A DNA stretch of 64,000 nt from Tretioscincus oriximinensis (taxonomy: Eukaryota > Chordata > Lepidosauria > Squamata > Gymnophthalmidae), in contig JAJVDF010000002.1 of NCBI GenBank assembly GCA_022410635.1, forward strand, positions 551,176-615,175, given 5' to 3'. Numbering within the stretch: position 1 is the first letter of the stretch; each line of letters opens with the position of its first letter. The translations under genes were made by a program, and so were the position numbers. Below are positions 1 to 12,200 of this stretch, piece after piece. The notes beneath the pieces are model-generated. The model saw only the letters and a program-made list of their open reading frames with translations, did no database searches and was not told where the DNA came from.

Positions 1-660
1 TGGGTTATCATTGGTGCCGCATTCCTCTAGGATAGATTCCAGCGCCCAGGACTGCCAGAAACTCTTTCATCCACGTGCTTGACAAGCTAACAGGCTTCTA
101 GTTTCTGAGATCGAGTCAAATCAGCCAAAGGAGGGATCCAGAAGAAGCAGGCACCTTTTTAAAATCTTGGATACAAAATCCATCCCATTGCAGCAAAATA
201 GCCAGGCTCCCCTTTCAAACCATGGATAGGAAATCCACGTGGGACTGCGCGGCAGCATGAAAAGGCCACCGTTTGTGGAGTCAGACGGCCACAGGCTTAT
301 TCAGAGGCAAGATCCACGGAGGGGCTGAATTCAGGTTTCGCGCTTTTGAATCCCATTCTTGTCTACCTGCTTTGCTTTGGCAGGGCAACAAGCCTCTTCT
401 GCCACGAAAGGGTGGCGAGATTCAAAGCCTGTCGGATGAATTCCAGCCCACCCCCAAGCCCGCCTCTTCCCCGGGCGACTTCCCTTTGTCTAGAAAGCCT
501 TTTCTTTCCCTGTGAGCTGAAAAGTCTGCCCCCCCCCCCCCAGCCCATCGCCAGCCAGCCCCCTAGCTGACTGGGAGGCCGCCCCGTATAAACTGGGGTG
601 CTCTGATGAGAAAGCAACCCCCCCTTATCCCTCCCTTGGAGGAAGGCACCAATGGAATGA
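1..660. other. Upstream flank of CKB, no gene seen
   Basis: No open frame with coding character, splice structure or recognisable repeat was found here. There is a run of about 13 C at 529-541. The sequence becomes moderately GC-rich toward the CKB promoter and probably holds distal promoter elements, but I could not assign specific sites. Confidence 0.4.
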
Positions 661-735
661 ATGGAATATAAATACTAGCCAATCAGCCGCCAGCTTTGGC
701 TGTATATAAAACTGATGGGAAGGTGGGGCAAGATT
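661..735 (+). promoter_or_regulatory. CKB: CKB core promoter (two TATA-like boxes and CCAAT)
   Basis: The sequence shows TATAAATA at 667-674, CCAAT inside AGCCAATCAGC at 679-683, and TATATAAA at 703-710. The downstream box would place transcription start near 733-737. Vertebrate CKB promoters are known for a compact arrangement of TATA-like elements close to CCAAT boxes, which fits. The start site is inferred by spacing, not measured. Confidence 0.75.
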
Positions 736-839
736 CCATTATTGCAGGCAGGTCTTGTTAAAGGAGGAAGGAGCATTGTAAGCGGCGCAGCGCAGGGACT
801 CCGGGCTCCTCCACCTCGCTTTTNTCCCCCCGAGCTCCG
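735..839 (+). other. CKB: CKB exon 1, non-coding
   Basis: The exon lies about 30 bp below the TATATAAA box and ends at 839 before a perfect GTAAGT donor (840-845). It has no ATG that opens a useful frame, so it is 5'UTR, as in other vertebrate CKB genes. Base 824 is N. The left edge is inferred from TATA spacing; the right edge is a visible splice site. Confidence 0.75.
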
Positions 840-1889
840 GTAAGTGATCCAGAGGCTGAGCGAAGGCAGCGCCACGCGCGTATTTACGCACAGCGCCCAG
901 GATGGGGGTTTGGAGGGTCGCCAGGGCCCTTTCCGCCCTGACGTCCCTTGGAGGCGCTTCCTCCCCCGGGGGGCTTTAGCCTGCAGAGGAGAAGTCCCTA
1001 TTCCCACAGGTATCCCGGAATAAGGCTCGGGGCAGAAAGGGTCCTAAGAAAGGTGCCCACCCTTTCCTTCCTCCGCAATTCTTTTCTCGGAAAGAGAAAG
1101 CGACGGAGCGCAGTTTTCCTGAAGGTGGGAAGGTTGATCCTGCGGTGGTTGGAAGGCTGGAAGCTCAGGCCGAGGCGCCATGCAGGAGGACGGCGAGGCT
1201 TCGCTTCTGCAAGCCCCATGTTTCGGGGTGGCTGCAATGGCGCTGGCTTTTGCCTTTGCGAAGACCGGCTCTGGGGGTTCTAGGGCTCTGTCTCCTCTGA
1301 GCCTTATTCTGGGCTGTATCTCAGAATGGGAGCCTGCCATCCACATGTCCGGGTAGACTAGGGAAGGCCCCATTAGGGGACTGCCATAGTCTACACTAGC
1401 TGGTGGATGCCCAAACTCAGTACCGAGATGCATAAGGCCCAGTAGGGACAGGACGGAGGCTTTCCTTTGGGGCCTGCCTGTCTCCTGTTAGGGTAGGCTA
1501 GGGCAGGCCCTCGCCTGCTGGAGCCTAGCCCGGCTTTGGGGCGGCAGGTCCCTATTCCAAGAGGTATCCTTAAGGAAAGCCTAATGCAGGAAGGTCTGTC
1601 CATCCATCCCTCCATCCCTGGAGGTTTTGAAACCCGTCCGCGCCACCGGTTATGTAATGAAGGCGGTTTCCTTTTCGGGTCGCTTTCTCCTGAGCAGGCG
1701 AGGGATGGAGGCCAGGAAGGGGACGATATGGAGGGGGCTCCGCTGTCTTTTTGAAGAAGCCCGGGTGGGGGGAGGAAGGAAGTGAAGAATCTCTTCTGGG
1801 TGGAAAGAAGGGGGCTTGTGTGGTGTGTGCGTGAGAGCAACAGCATCAGGAAAAACAGCAGCTTTTCCCCTTTCCCGGCAGGGTCTCAC

Positions 1890-2420
1890 TAGTGGCGGCT
1901 CCCCAAATGAGCCTTGGCTTTAAGCGCCAGGCTCGAATCCGCCCTCCTTGCCGCCTCGTGGGATCCGGAAGGGAGCTGGAGCGGGCTGCCTCGCCGTCCC
2001 CTCGCCCTGGGTGGTCAAGGGTGTGGCCGCAGCCGCTGGCCGATCAGGGGACTCCTCTAGCCGCCTGCAGCCGGCGCCTTGCCCGGCCTGGCGGAAGGCG
2101 GCGCAGCGCTTCCCCCTCGCCCGTTCCCCTTCCCGGGGCTGCGCTGCGGAGTCCACCTGCTCCTTCCCCAGCGCCTCCTGCCAGNCCCCCGGGCTCTTGC
2201 GGGCGGGGAGGGACGGCAGCCGTCGCCTCTCGCCTTCCTCCCGTCCGGGGTTGCGGGTGGATGCGCCAAAGCTCGCGCGCCCTCGCGCATCCCTGACCGG
2301 TTTTCCTGCTCCTGCGCAAGGGGACGGGGAGGCGTCGGTGCGTTTTTACGCGCGGCTGCTGCCCCTCGGAGGCTTGTGGGGCCCCGGTTCCCACCCTCTC
2401 GGGGGGCCGTAGGAGAAGGG
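1890..2420. promoter_or_regulatory. CpG-rich block in CKB intron 1
   Basis: GC content and CpG density rise sharply here relative to all flanking DNA, with G/C-box-like strings such as GGGCGGGGAGGG near 2199. It lies about 1.1 kb below exon 1 and 0.7 kb above the first coding exon. It looks like a CpG island extending into the gene and could hold enhancer or alternative-start activity; that role is inference. Confidence 0.55.
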
Positions 2421-2656
2421 GGAGCGCTTAGCGAGCCACCACCAGCGTCCCACCAGGCTTTGAGCCTCGCCCGCTTCTGCAAATATTTCTCAGTTGCAGC
2501 AGGAATCTTGCTTGGCAATCTGCTCCTCCAACCCCCGAGAAAAATGTCTGCAGCGCCTTGAAGGTCACCCTGCCTTGGGGAAAGGAAGGGCAGCGCAAAG
2601 CTCCTTCCCGGAGATTCTCCTGCATCTCTTGAGGGGGGTGGGGCTGTAGCTTGGTT

Positions 2657-2659
2657 ACA

Positions 2660-2693
<34 letters not shown>

Positions 2694-2717
2694 CACACAG
2701 ACACACACACACACACC
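2657..2717. repeat. Compound (CA)n(GA)n(CA)n microsatellite
   Basis: A run of about 60 bp made of CA dinucleotides, then GA, then CA again. It lies in CKB intron 1, about 340 bp before the first coding exon. It is likely length-polymorphic. Confidence 0.95.
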
Positions 2718-3059
2718 CTCCAATCCCTGGGGCCATCGCTGCTGGATTGGCCTGACCTTGGGCAGCCCTCTTAATGCCTCCCACCTGAGGGCTCAGCCGG
2801 AGCTGGGCCTGGCCTGCGGCTTGGGCCAGGTGGAGAGAGCGTAATGTTTGCCAAGGGCCTGGCAAGGCTTCCCCTGTGCAGGTGCTGTGGAGGGAAAACC
2901 GTTGAATGGGCATGTAAGCCCTACGCCAAGGTGACCTTGCCTCAGGCTTTCCTCTGGCGGCCCCCGGCTGCCACCCTCCGGCTGTGGCACAGACAAGGAG
3001 ATGGGCATCCCCTCTTTTCTTCTTTTTCTCCTTTAGCTCCTTGCAGTCAGGTGCCCACC

Positions 3060-3252
3060 ATGCCATTCTCAAACAGCCACAACCTCTTGAAGATGAAGTA
3101 CTCGGCGGAGGACGAGTATCCCGATTTGAGCACTCACAACAATCACATGGCTAAAATCTTGACCTTGGCGCTATACACCAAGCTGAGGGGGAAACAGACT
3201 CCAAGCGGCTGCACCCTGGATGACTGTATTCAAACGGGGGTTGACAACCCAG
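3060..3252 (+). CDS. CKB: CKB first coding exon, form 1 (Bb-like N terminus)
   Basis: The exon encodes residues 1-64, from [11 protein letters not shown] to IQTGVDNP, and ends one base into the Gly codon before donor GTAAAC (3253). The ATG at 3060 has a good context (CCCACCATGC). The acceptor is one of three close AGs (ending 3036, 3046 or 3050) after a long pyrimidine tract; the choice changes only the 5'UTR. The start matches the chicken B-CK N terminus called Bb. It covers the first part of the phosphagen kinase N-terminal domain. Two cysteines (C51, C56) stand where chicken and mammalian CKs have Phe and Val in SGFTLDDVIQTG; the alternative exon at 3720 has the same changes. Confidence 0.95.
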
Positions 3253-6200
3253 GTAAACGATTGCTGGCCTGGCCTGCTCTGATCCCGGATCTGTTCTCCT
3301 TTCATTAATGAGGAAGTGCTGCTTTGAAAATGGCATCTGAAACGATCTCCTGAGGCCTAGTGACTTGGTCTTTTTTCCTTTTTTTTGGCTGTTTGAGACG
3401 GAACCCTTTGCCCACCCCGAGTGTGGCTTTCCTTATGGAGGAATGCAAACCGATGAATGCATGCAGCTGCTCTGCATTGCCAATTTCCTGTAAGGTCTCT
3501 GCCAAATACGGGACGTTCAGATTGGTGTTGAATGGGAAAGCATTTCCTACCATCCCAAAAGGAGAAACAAAACAAGTACCATAAAATTGAAGAGGCTCTT
3601 TCAATTGGCTCCTTGCTGTGGCACTTCTTTGACGAATAAAGGGGGAGCAGATCTTGGTGATACGTTTCTGTCTGTCTTAATATTGCAGTTTTTGTATTTT
3701 TGTCTCTAGCGACCGCAAAATGGCCCCCTTTAATAACCAGAAACTGCCTCCTGATGAGGAATATCCGGACCTGAGCAAGCACAACAACCACATGGCGAAG
3801 GTTTTAACCCCAGAATTATACGAGAAACTGAGAAACAGAGTAACCCGTAGCGGCTGCACCCTGGATGATTGCATTCAAACTGGGGTTGATAATCCTGGTA
3901 AAATGCTTTGGGACTTTTTTCTGAACCGCTTGAACCGATTTGCTTAGGCTGAGAGTGGCTATTTTAGTCCAGGTTGCTACCACGGTTGTGACTCTGAAAA
4001 GAGGGAAATGGGTGGAACAAGGAGCATGGATGAAACGGCAGCTACTCAGAATACATAACCTCCTCACTTCCTGGCTTGGGAAGTATAACTTTGCAATGTT
4101 ACCGTGATGTGGAATCACTGACCCAGTAGTCTTAAAAGCCCGAAATGCATAGTACCATTAATACCCATTGCTTTACTTAAATGCATTGCTGGTTTATGTT
4201 TACATTTTAATTTAATTTTAGTGTTTGTGCTTTAAAGTCACCTTTCTTTCAAGGTCCTTTTTCCACCCTTCTGTTATTGTCACAACACTAATTTAGATTT
4301 GCATCAGGGCTATTCAACCTTGCAAGACGTCTCGGCGTCTTCTCCCCTGATTTCCTTCTAGCTTATTGTACTTGTCTTCCTCCCACTGTGGAATATTGGA
4401 AGACGTCCTTCAGGAAAACGAAACAGCCCTGACTAAGAAGCTTGTGCAAGGTCACCTAAGGCTGGGTAGCAACTTGAATCCCAAGATCTTTATCTCATAC
4501 CGATTACANGGGCTACCTCGTGATGGCTTTATCTTACATATTTATTTATTATTTGCATTTCCCCCCTAGCCCATACCTGAAAGCCTCTGGGCGGGTCGCA
4601 ACGGTGGAAACAAAACATAAAATGAACATATTAAAAGGAAAACTTTCCATAATCTTCTGAACACATAGAGTGAACATGTTTGGCACAGTTCCAGAAGGAA
4701 GATGTACTATAATCCCTGGGGCTCTGCTACATAAGAAAGTGTTATACCAAGTACTCCCCCCCCCCCCTTTAGCTACTACTTGGCATATAGATTTCAAAGA
4801 AATAGCTGTGTTAGTTTGGGTCCAGAATATCTAGCCAAAGGGTCTTGTGGTGCCTTAGAGACTTGATAAGAAAAAGGGGAGCAGCGTGAGCTTTCATAGA
4901 TGAGTCTACTTCTCTTGCATCCAAAGAAGTTGGATGCAAGAGAAGTATTTGCATTGAAGTGTATAAAATCATGCACTAGATGAATTGTTTTCTATTGCAT
5001 CACACTAGACCAGGGGTCCTTCCTTGAAGCTGATGGACAGAAGAGCGAGGACAGACAAGGGGAAGTATTTTTTCACCCATTGGCCTTTGGAATTTACTTC
5101 CAGAAGAGGTGGTAGCAGTTTACAGCCTGGATAGATTTAAGACAGGNTTAGACAAGTTCATGGATACCAAGGGTATAAATAGCCACTAGGATGGATGCTG
5201 CCTCTGAGATGGAGCAACAGACAGGATTTCTAAAATGCCTTCATAGAATTATAGAGTTGGAAGGGACATCCAGGGTCATTGGGTCCAATCCCCTTCTCAA
5301 TGCAGAATTCATTAAACCATCCCTGACAGGGATCCCAGATGCCTATTGCAGGGTGTTGAGAACAGTTGAAGATTTTGCCTTCTTCTGTTCCAGATTGCCC
5401 AGGTGTTATTGGTGGGCCACTGTGTGAGACAGAAGGCCTCTATTAGTTAGGCTCCGGCTCAATTCAGCAGGACTCCTCTTATGTTCTTATGAAGTTGACT
5501 TGCCTACGAAAGCTCATGCCACCTACCTTGTTAATCTCGAAGATGCTATGAGACTCCCTTGCTAGATTACCTTTGCATGTTAAAAGAGATGCCTCTGAAT
5601 ATTAATTTCAGGAGAGTAACAATTAAATGCAGTGTCCTTTTATGATAAATTTTGGAGTGAGTAACAGATCTCCTTTCTGCAAATATTCTCCGGGCATTGG
5701 ATATTTTGACGAAATCTGTCGTTTTCTTGTGATTTTTACATTTCATTAGGTGCTAAGTGGAAGGCTTCTGAGCCATAACCAGCGGAATTTGTTTTTGAAC
5801 TAGCTGCATTACATTCAACTGATCTCTAAGCAACGGCTACAAGCTTTGGGGCTGTAAATGAGATCTAGGGAATACGATCTGGTCTCCAGTGGAAAGTAGT
5901 TCTTTCAAAGATCAAATGACCAGATAGTCCTGTAAGACTAAGGATATGTCTATAGCATTAAAATGTAAAGTAAGGATGCATATATAGTATTAAGCTGGGT
6001 GTGCCAGTTAGAAGTATTGTTTAAATAAAAGCATAAGAACNTGAGCGGAGCCTTGCTGAATTGGGCTACGACCCATCTAATTTAGCATTCTGTCTCACAC
6101 AGTGGCCCACAGTGGCATTTCAGGAATACTGTTTTGCCCCATCCCAGAAGCAGTATCATCAAGTATCTATTGTACCGGGATGGAGCAACCGGCAGGACTC

Positions 6201-9200
6201 CTGAAATACCATTTGCAGGNAGTCATGAACAGTGCATATTTTGCCTTCTGTTCATACTGCCCAGGTGCATCTGGTGGGCCTCCGTGTGAGACAGAATGCT
6301 GGACTAGATGGGCTCTGGCCCGATTCAGTATGGCTCTTCTTATCTTCTTATNTTCTTACGTTTGGCTTACATGAATTGGTTTATTCTTATTTTAAAGCTA
6401 TTTATGCTTCTGGAAGTAAATTCCAAAGACCAATGAACCCCTGGGTAAAAAAACAAAACCTTTTTCCTTACCTAAATCTTCTGCCCATCAGCTTTCTAGC
6501 GTGCCCCCTGGTTCTACTGTTGTGTGATAGAGAAAATATCCCTGGATGTGGCAGTCTGATTTCATAACTGAGCTTATGAAGGGATAAATAGATGTTTCTA
6601 GTTCTAATTATTTTTGTAACCTCAGGAAGACAGAGAGATTGTGGAATAAAAATCCTGGGGACTTGTAAGTGTCCAGTTCCAGTTCCCAACATAACCTCTT
6701 GAGAGGATAGGACTAAACGATGCAATGTTTTAAAGTGCTGCTATCAATGTTGACATGGGAAATGGGCTAGAATTGGGAAGGTCCAGATTACAAACTGGCT
6801 TTAAAGATGTGCAATTCTTTAATGAGAGCCACCAAAGCAAAGCTGCTGGAACCGAAGAACGTAAGAGGAGCCTAGCTGGATCAGGCTCTAGCTATCTAGT
6901 CCAGCATTCTGCATTGTTTATGGGCATCTCAAGCAAAAGACAAATACGAAACCTTCACCTGCTCTCAACTTTCTGCAGCTGACCTTTAGAGGCCAAAAAG
7001 GCCAGGGTGGCTACCCCAGGGTTGAGCAGCCACATCTATTGGGGAAAAAAAGGTCAAGTCTCAAGTTTAAAATTTTGTTTACTCATTTTCCTCCTTTATG
7101 CAACACTGTCCCCCAAAGGCGATGGTCCTTTATTACATGAACAATGTTTTATCTAGTTTATAATATGACCTGCATGAGTGAGATGAGATTTTTTTATACC
7201 ATGGCAAAAAATGCCAGCCTGTTTATGCCACGTAAAAAATGAAACGCAAATGTTCCAGGTGGCTCGAATGGGTTGCTGATATTCTGTGATAACATTTGGG
7301 CACCGAATAAACCATGGTTCTCCTGTCTTGTTAACCTCTGTAGGACACCCCTACATTATGACTGTGGGGTGTGTGGCTGGCGATGAAGATTGTTACGATG
7401 AGTTTAAAGAGATGTTTGATCCAGTTATTGAAGACCGACATGGCGGTTACAAACCCACAGACCAGCACAAGACGGACTTGAATTCTGATAACTTGCAGGT
7501 AGAAAATGTTTTCAGAAATGAGAGAAATGACAACCCAAATGCTGAAAGGTTTGCAGGTCTCTAAGAGCTGGGCTTTCAATTGAGAGATCTGGTTTTGAAG
7601 CCCTGTGCCAGACATGGAGAGGAGTGAGCGGCCTTCTGCTCTAGCAACACAGCTATTCGAAAGAAAGTAGATTTGCAGTCTACATTTCAATTAGATAAAC
7701 GAGTTCTACCATTACCTGGAGGGAAAGATAAGATAGCTGTAAGCCTTCAGGAAAAGAGCAGGGTATATAAACCAGATTTTCCTCCTCCTCCTCCTCCTCC
7801 TCTTCCTTTTCCTTCTAATTCTTTAATATTTTGATGATGAGGTTTTGCTTTCCTTTTGAGGGTTAAAGTAACAATTCCTGCCCTGATGGTCCTACAGGCT
7901 AAGTTTCTTCTGGTGCCCGTTCATAACATGCGCAACTTCCTTTTGTTCTAAATTATTGAAAGGAAGCCTATGATATCCTCCTCTTTTTTGTATTATTTTC
8001 ACATTAAAACATGTGAGGTACATGAAATGGAATTGTTTAATTTCAGTTTAATCTGCAGTGATTAGGTGGAGAGGCATCGAGGGCCCCAAAGTTGGGTGGA
8101 GACGGAGCGAGGGCCCCAAGCTTACAGTGAGAAATGGTGACTGTCCAAAGTTAGGTTGAGAGACAGCAACTACCCCGAAGTGTTGGGTCGAGAGGCAGCA
8201 ACTGCCACAAGATAAAGCTGAGAGGCAGTGACTGCCCTAAATTCATGTTATGCAATTTCTTGGCCTGTATAAAGCTTGATAAGTAGATTGCATTACAGGA
8301 TGCCACAAATGAAGCAACTCTTACAGTATAGATGGTTACTTGAGATTTTCTACCCAATTAGCTTACTGTGCTGCCTTTATCTGATTTTGAAGATTGTGGG
8401 AACAGAAGGAGAGCTCTGCAGAATCAGACCTGAAGCAGTAAACAATGGCAAAACGCTTATCTGCTTTGTGTTTCATGCAAATGACTTTTACAGGCATCCT
8501 CTCGCTTTCCAATCTGAAGGTTGTAATTGGCATCTATTCCACATAAGAACATAGAAGAAGCTCTGCTGGTTTAGGCCACAGCCCTTCCAATTCAACATTC
8601 TGTCTCGCCTAATGGGGTGACCAATTGCTCCTGAACATTCTGAGGCAGAAGTCATAGGACAAGTTTCATCTACTCTTTACATCCTACAAATGACCTTTAG
8701 AAGCATCTTACATCTTCCTTGTTATGCTTAAGATGTCCCAAGCCAACAATATCATTTGCAGAGGGATTTAGTNTAAGGACATAAGAGGGGTCTTGTGAAT
8801 CAGGAGCCTTGTGAATCTAATCCAACATTCTGTTCCACACAAATGGCCCACAATGGCAGAGGAAGACATCAGTTAAAAACCTGATTTAATCAGCAGTGTT
8901 TTGATGCTGATTAGCTGAGTGGACAATTCTGGCAGGTGAAAGCACAGATTCCAATTATTATCTTTAAGACAATCATAAACCAAGAGTCCCAAACCAGTGT
9001 ACAATTTACAGTCCTGCCCCAATCCAACCTCCCTACTCCAACGTCTCTCCCCAGCAGTTCCAAAATTGTCTTTTCAACCTGGATGACACTGTTCAATCTG
9101 TGTCCTATGGAAACCCCATATACTCCCCAGTCCAGAGAATCTGTCAACTAGTGAGAAGAATACCAGTTCCTTCTATTCCTTCCATACATGCTTTATATCA

Positions 9201-12200
9201 AGTGCATGAAAACAGATCTATCTGCATGCGCTAAAGTTGGTAACTCGCCTATCCTGATGAGCAACATCCACCTAAACCCTGATGTAGTTGTTCCTTGTGC
9301 AAAACTCGCAGGGATTCTGAAGGATGGTCCTGAGAGACTTTTGTTTCTGTTGGATTATGTAAGAAGTTTACGTCTTTCAGTCGTGTGGGAAGAGTGATAA
9401 AATTACAGCTTTCTTCCCCACAGGGGATTTCCATAATTTACTTCTTCTAAAGTGTTTGAGCGAAGTTGATCTTCAATTCTCAATGCTGCTTCCAGGACAA
9501 AAGACGGGCAGCTTGTTGTCCAAAAGGATTGGAGCAAAAATGGAAGCCTTTGAGAATTTGCAAGCTGCTGTCCAGGGATGATACAGACATCACTTAAAAC
9601 GAATGACAATGTGGGAAAGCTTGGAAGCTTCCATGCAACAGTTTAAGGGATTGCTTGTGGTTAATTCTCAGGCACTAAGCATTAAACTCTGTGGGTGTTT
9701 CAAGGCACATCTTTGCTGCAGGGGTTGATTTATAACATTGGTTCTGTCTTCTAGGGCGGTGATGACTTGGACCCCAACTATGTCCTGAGTTCACGCGTAC
9801 GGACTGGCAGGAGCATCCGTGGTTTCTGCCTCCCACCTCATTGTAGCAGGGGAGAGAGACGAGCTATTGAGAAGCTTTCAGTGGAAGGTAAAACACTGCT
9901 GTTGCCTTGAAAATACAGTGGTACTAGAAGAATAGTGAAGAATATAGACAGGGCATTTTTTTAGTTTATTCTCATAATACTTTGTTGCCCTGAAGCTTAT
10001 TCATTATTATACTCCAGAATTAAAACTTGGATATCCACCTACCAGTGCAGACTGTGGCCCTGATTTTCAGGACCCTATTCCAGNATATAATTTGTACAAA
10101 CGTGTGTAGAATATCTCCCTAGTAAGCAACAGGAAAATACCAACTGAAACACTAATTGAAAAAAAATCTAAATCACATTCGGTCCCTTTAGTGTAATACA
10201 TATATCAAATAAAATGTAAATTATAAATTCCAAATTTCTGCCTTCTAGGCTTCTAGTAAAAAAAGTCCATATCAGTGGCAAATGTTTGCACAAAAGGTTC
10301 TAGTGTTTTAATCCAAATAAAGAGTAGCATGGAGAATCTATTCACAATGAAAAGGAGGCCAGACGTATTTCAGCTTTTGTAGTATATCTTTCTCAGTGGC
10401 CAGTGCAGTTCCCTTTTGTTTACCCAAAACATTTTACGTTAACTTCACTTCTTATGAAACCATGCACAACAAGTGTATAAAATCTCCCGTGAATTACTGA
10501 ATCCTCCAGTGAGGGAAACATTCATCCTAGTTGCTCTATCAAGAAGCATGGAGCGAAAGGGAATGCTTCCCTTACAATAAAAACTGAAAGAGCAGTAACA
10601 CTGCACCTATAGTAGTACGCTACCTTGTAGATGCTTTTGGCCTTTTACAACCTGGTTAAATAGAATGGTTTTAATAAGAACATTGTTTAGAAATATCCAT
10701 CAGCTTAATAGGTTTGCAGTGGGATGGCCACACTCTCCATTCTCCTTAGAAAGTGGATATGATAGAGGTTCATGAATTATTTTAAGTGGCTTTCCAGCTA
10801 TCTGCAGCCTTGGCATGCAGAGGGTATTTTCCCACCTTCCCACCCAGAGCAAAGCTTCANGTAGAGGTGGACTGGCCAGGATGCCAGCTTGCCCTATGGC
10901 AAGTGGGCCCCTGATGAAGTGAGGCCCACATGACCATCCCAGGGTTTACTTGCATTTTAAAAGATGCTGTGGACTTTTGGTCTGTGAGGTTTTCCACACT
11001 GGTGTCCCTTTGTCTGCTCCCTCCCTCCCAATGCACTGCCATCCAATGGGTAGTCCCATCCATCCCTGCGTGGTCCTTTATGATGTGCTGCTGTCCAGTG
11101 GGTGAGCCCCCTTTGTCTCCCAGCCTGCCACTGGCTTTCAGATGCAGCCTCTTTGGAATGTTGCGGTATTCAGTCTCTCTTACTCCTCCTCAAACCCTGC
11201 CCAAAATGTCTTCCAGCTTTGGCTAGCCTGGATGGGGAGTTCAACGGGACGTACTATGCGCTGAGGAACATGACAGATGCTGAACAGCAGCAGCTCATTG
11301 ATGACCACTTCCTGTTCGACAAACCNGTCTCCCCCCTCCTCTTGGCCTCTGGAATGGCACGTGACTGGCCTGACGCCAGGGGCATTTGGTAAGTAGCACC
11401 CAGGAGAAATCAAGCCTTTGAAGTACTGCAGTGGATAACTATGTGGATTTTGGACTGATTGATTTGATTCTATCCTGCCCTGTATCTGAAGATCTCANGG
11501 TGGTTAACAATAATGAAAACAGAATGCAAAATAAACTTATTTTATTTTTCCAAATCAATTTTTATTTTGTTTTACATCATATACAACACAGTGATACATA
11601 TGAATTATAATTTTGCATCAAAGGAAATATATTTTTACCATGTAGTTTGCCATGTAGAATGGTTACCTCGACCCTCAATATATCAAATTAATTTTTTTAA
11701 TTTTTTTTNAAATTGTTTAATTTAAACCACTGTTGTCGATAAACTAGCTCAGTTTTGACCCCATTATAATATAGTCTTTTTTCGTTAACCAGATCAAACG
11801 TCATCAGTTCAATGACATAATGTTGCCACCTGTTAATAGTCCCATTTAGTTTAGTCCTTCCAGCCAAAGGTTTTTGTCAGCAAAGGAGCAGTGATGAGTC
11901 TGTCATATAGGAATTCATCATGATCGATTATACCAAAAACACAGGAATAAGCATATTAAAAATAGCAATAATGTTTGAAAAATGGAGAGAGGATGGTATT
12001 TCTTCAGCCAGTGATGAACCTTGACGCACTTCCAGCAGAGAGGAGGTCCTGCCCCAGGTTCCCACTCCCTTTGCTCCTGAGAGAGGTGGGGCAGTGAGGA
12101 GGGCCTCCTCTTCAGATCTAAAGACCTGGGCAGGCTAATACAGGAGAAAGCGACCCTTTAGATATTTGGGGCCTGAGTCACTTAGGGCCTTATAAGTTAT

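Larger units (their letters stand above)
840..3036 (+). other. CKB: CKB intron 1
   Basis: This intron joins the non-coding exon to the first coding exon. It holds a copy of a dispersed palindromic repeat near 1283-1440 (shared with 24375, 33130 and 38342), a CpG-rich block at about 1890-2420, and a CA/GA microsatellite at 2657-2717. No coding exon was found in it; the long frames around 1900-2700 are artefacts of high GC. Confidence 0.7.
3898..7343 (+). other. CKB: CKB intron 2, repeat-rich
   Basis: About 3.4 kb between the alternative first coding exons and the first common exon. It holds an L2-like 3' fragment (about 4540-4640), a copy of the dispersed 'R1' repeat (4795-4950) and CR1 pieces (4950-5500, 6030-6720). 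Nothing coding was recognised at 3950-4500, 5560-6020 or 6730-7300. Confidence 0.6.

Noticed and set aside
1892..2716. Several overlapping long frames on both strands in CKB intron 1
   Set aside because: They follow from high GC content and few stop codons; no domain, no matching splice phase, and they run through a CA/GA microsatellite.
3060..3897. Second first-exon as a pseudo-exon or a separate CKM gene start
   Set aside because: It has its own acceptor, ATG context, intact frame and a phase-matched donor, and no further CK exons duplicate downstream; an alternative exon of the same gene fits better.
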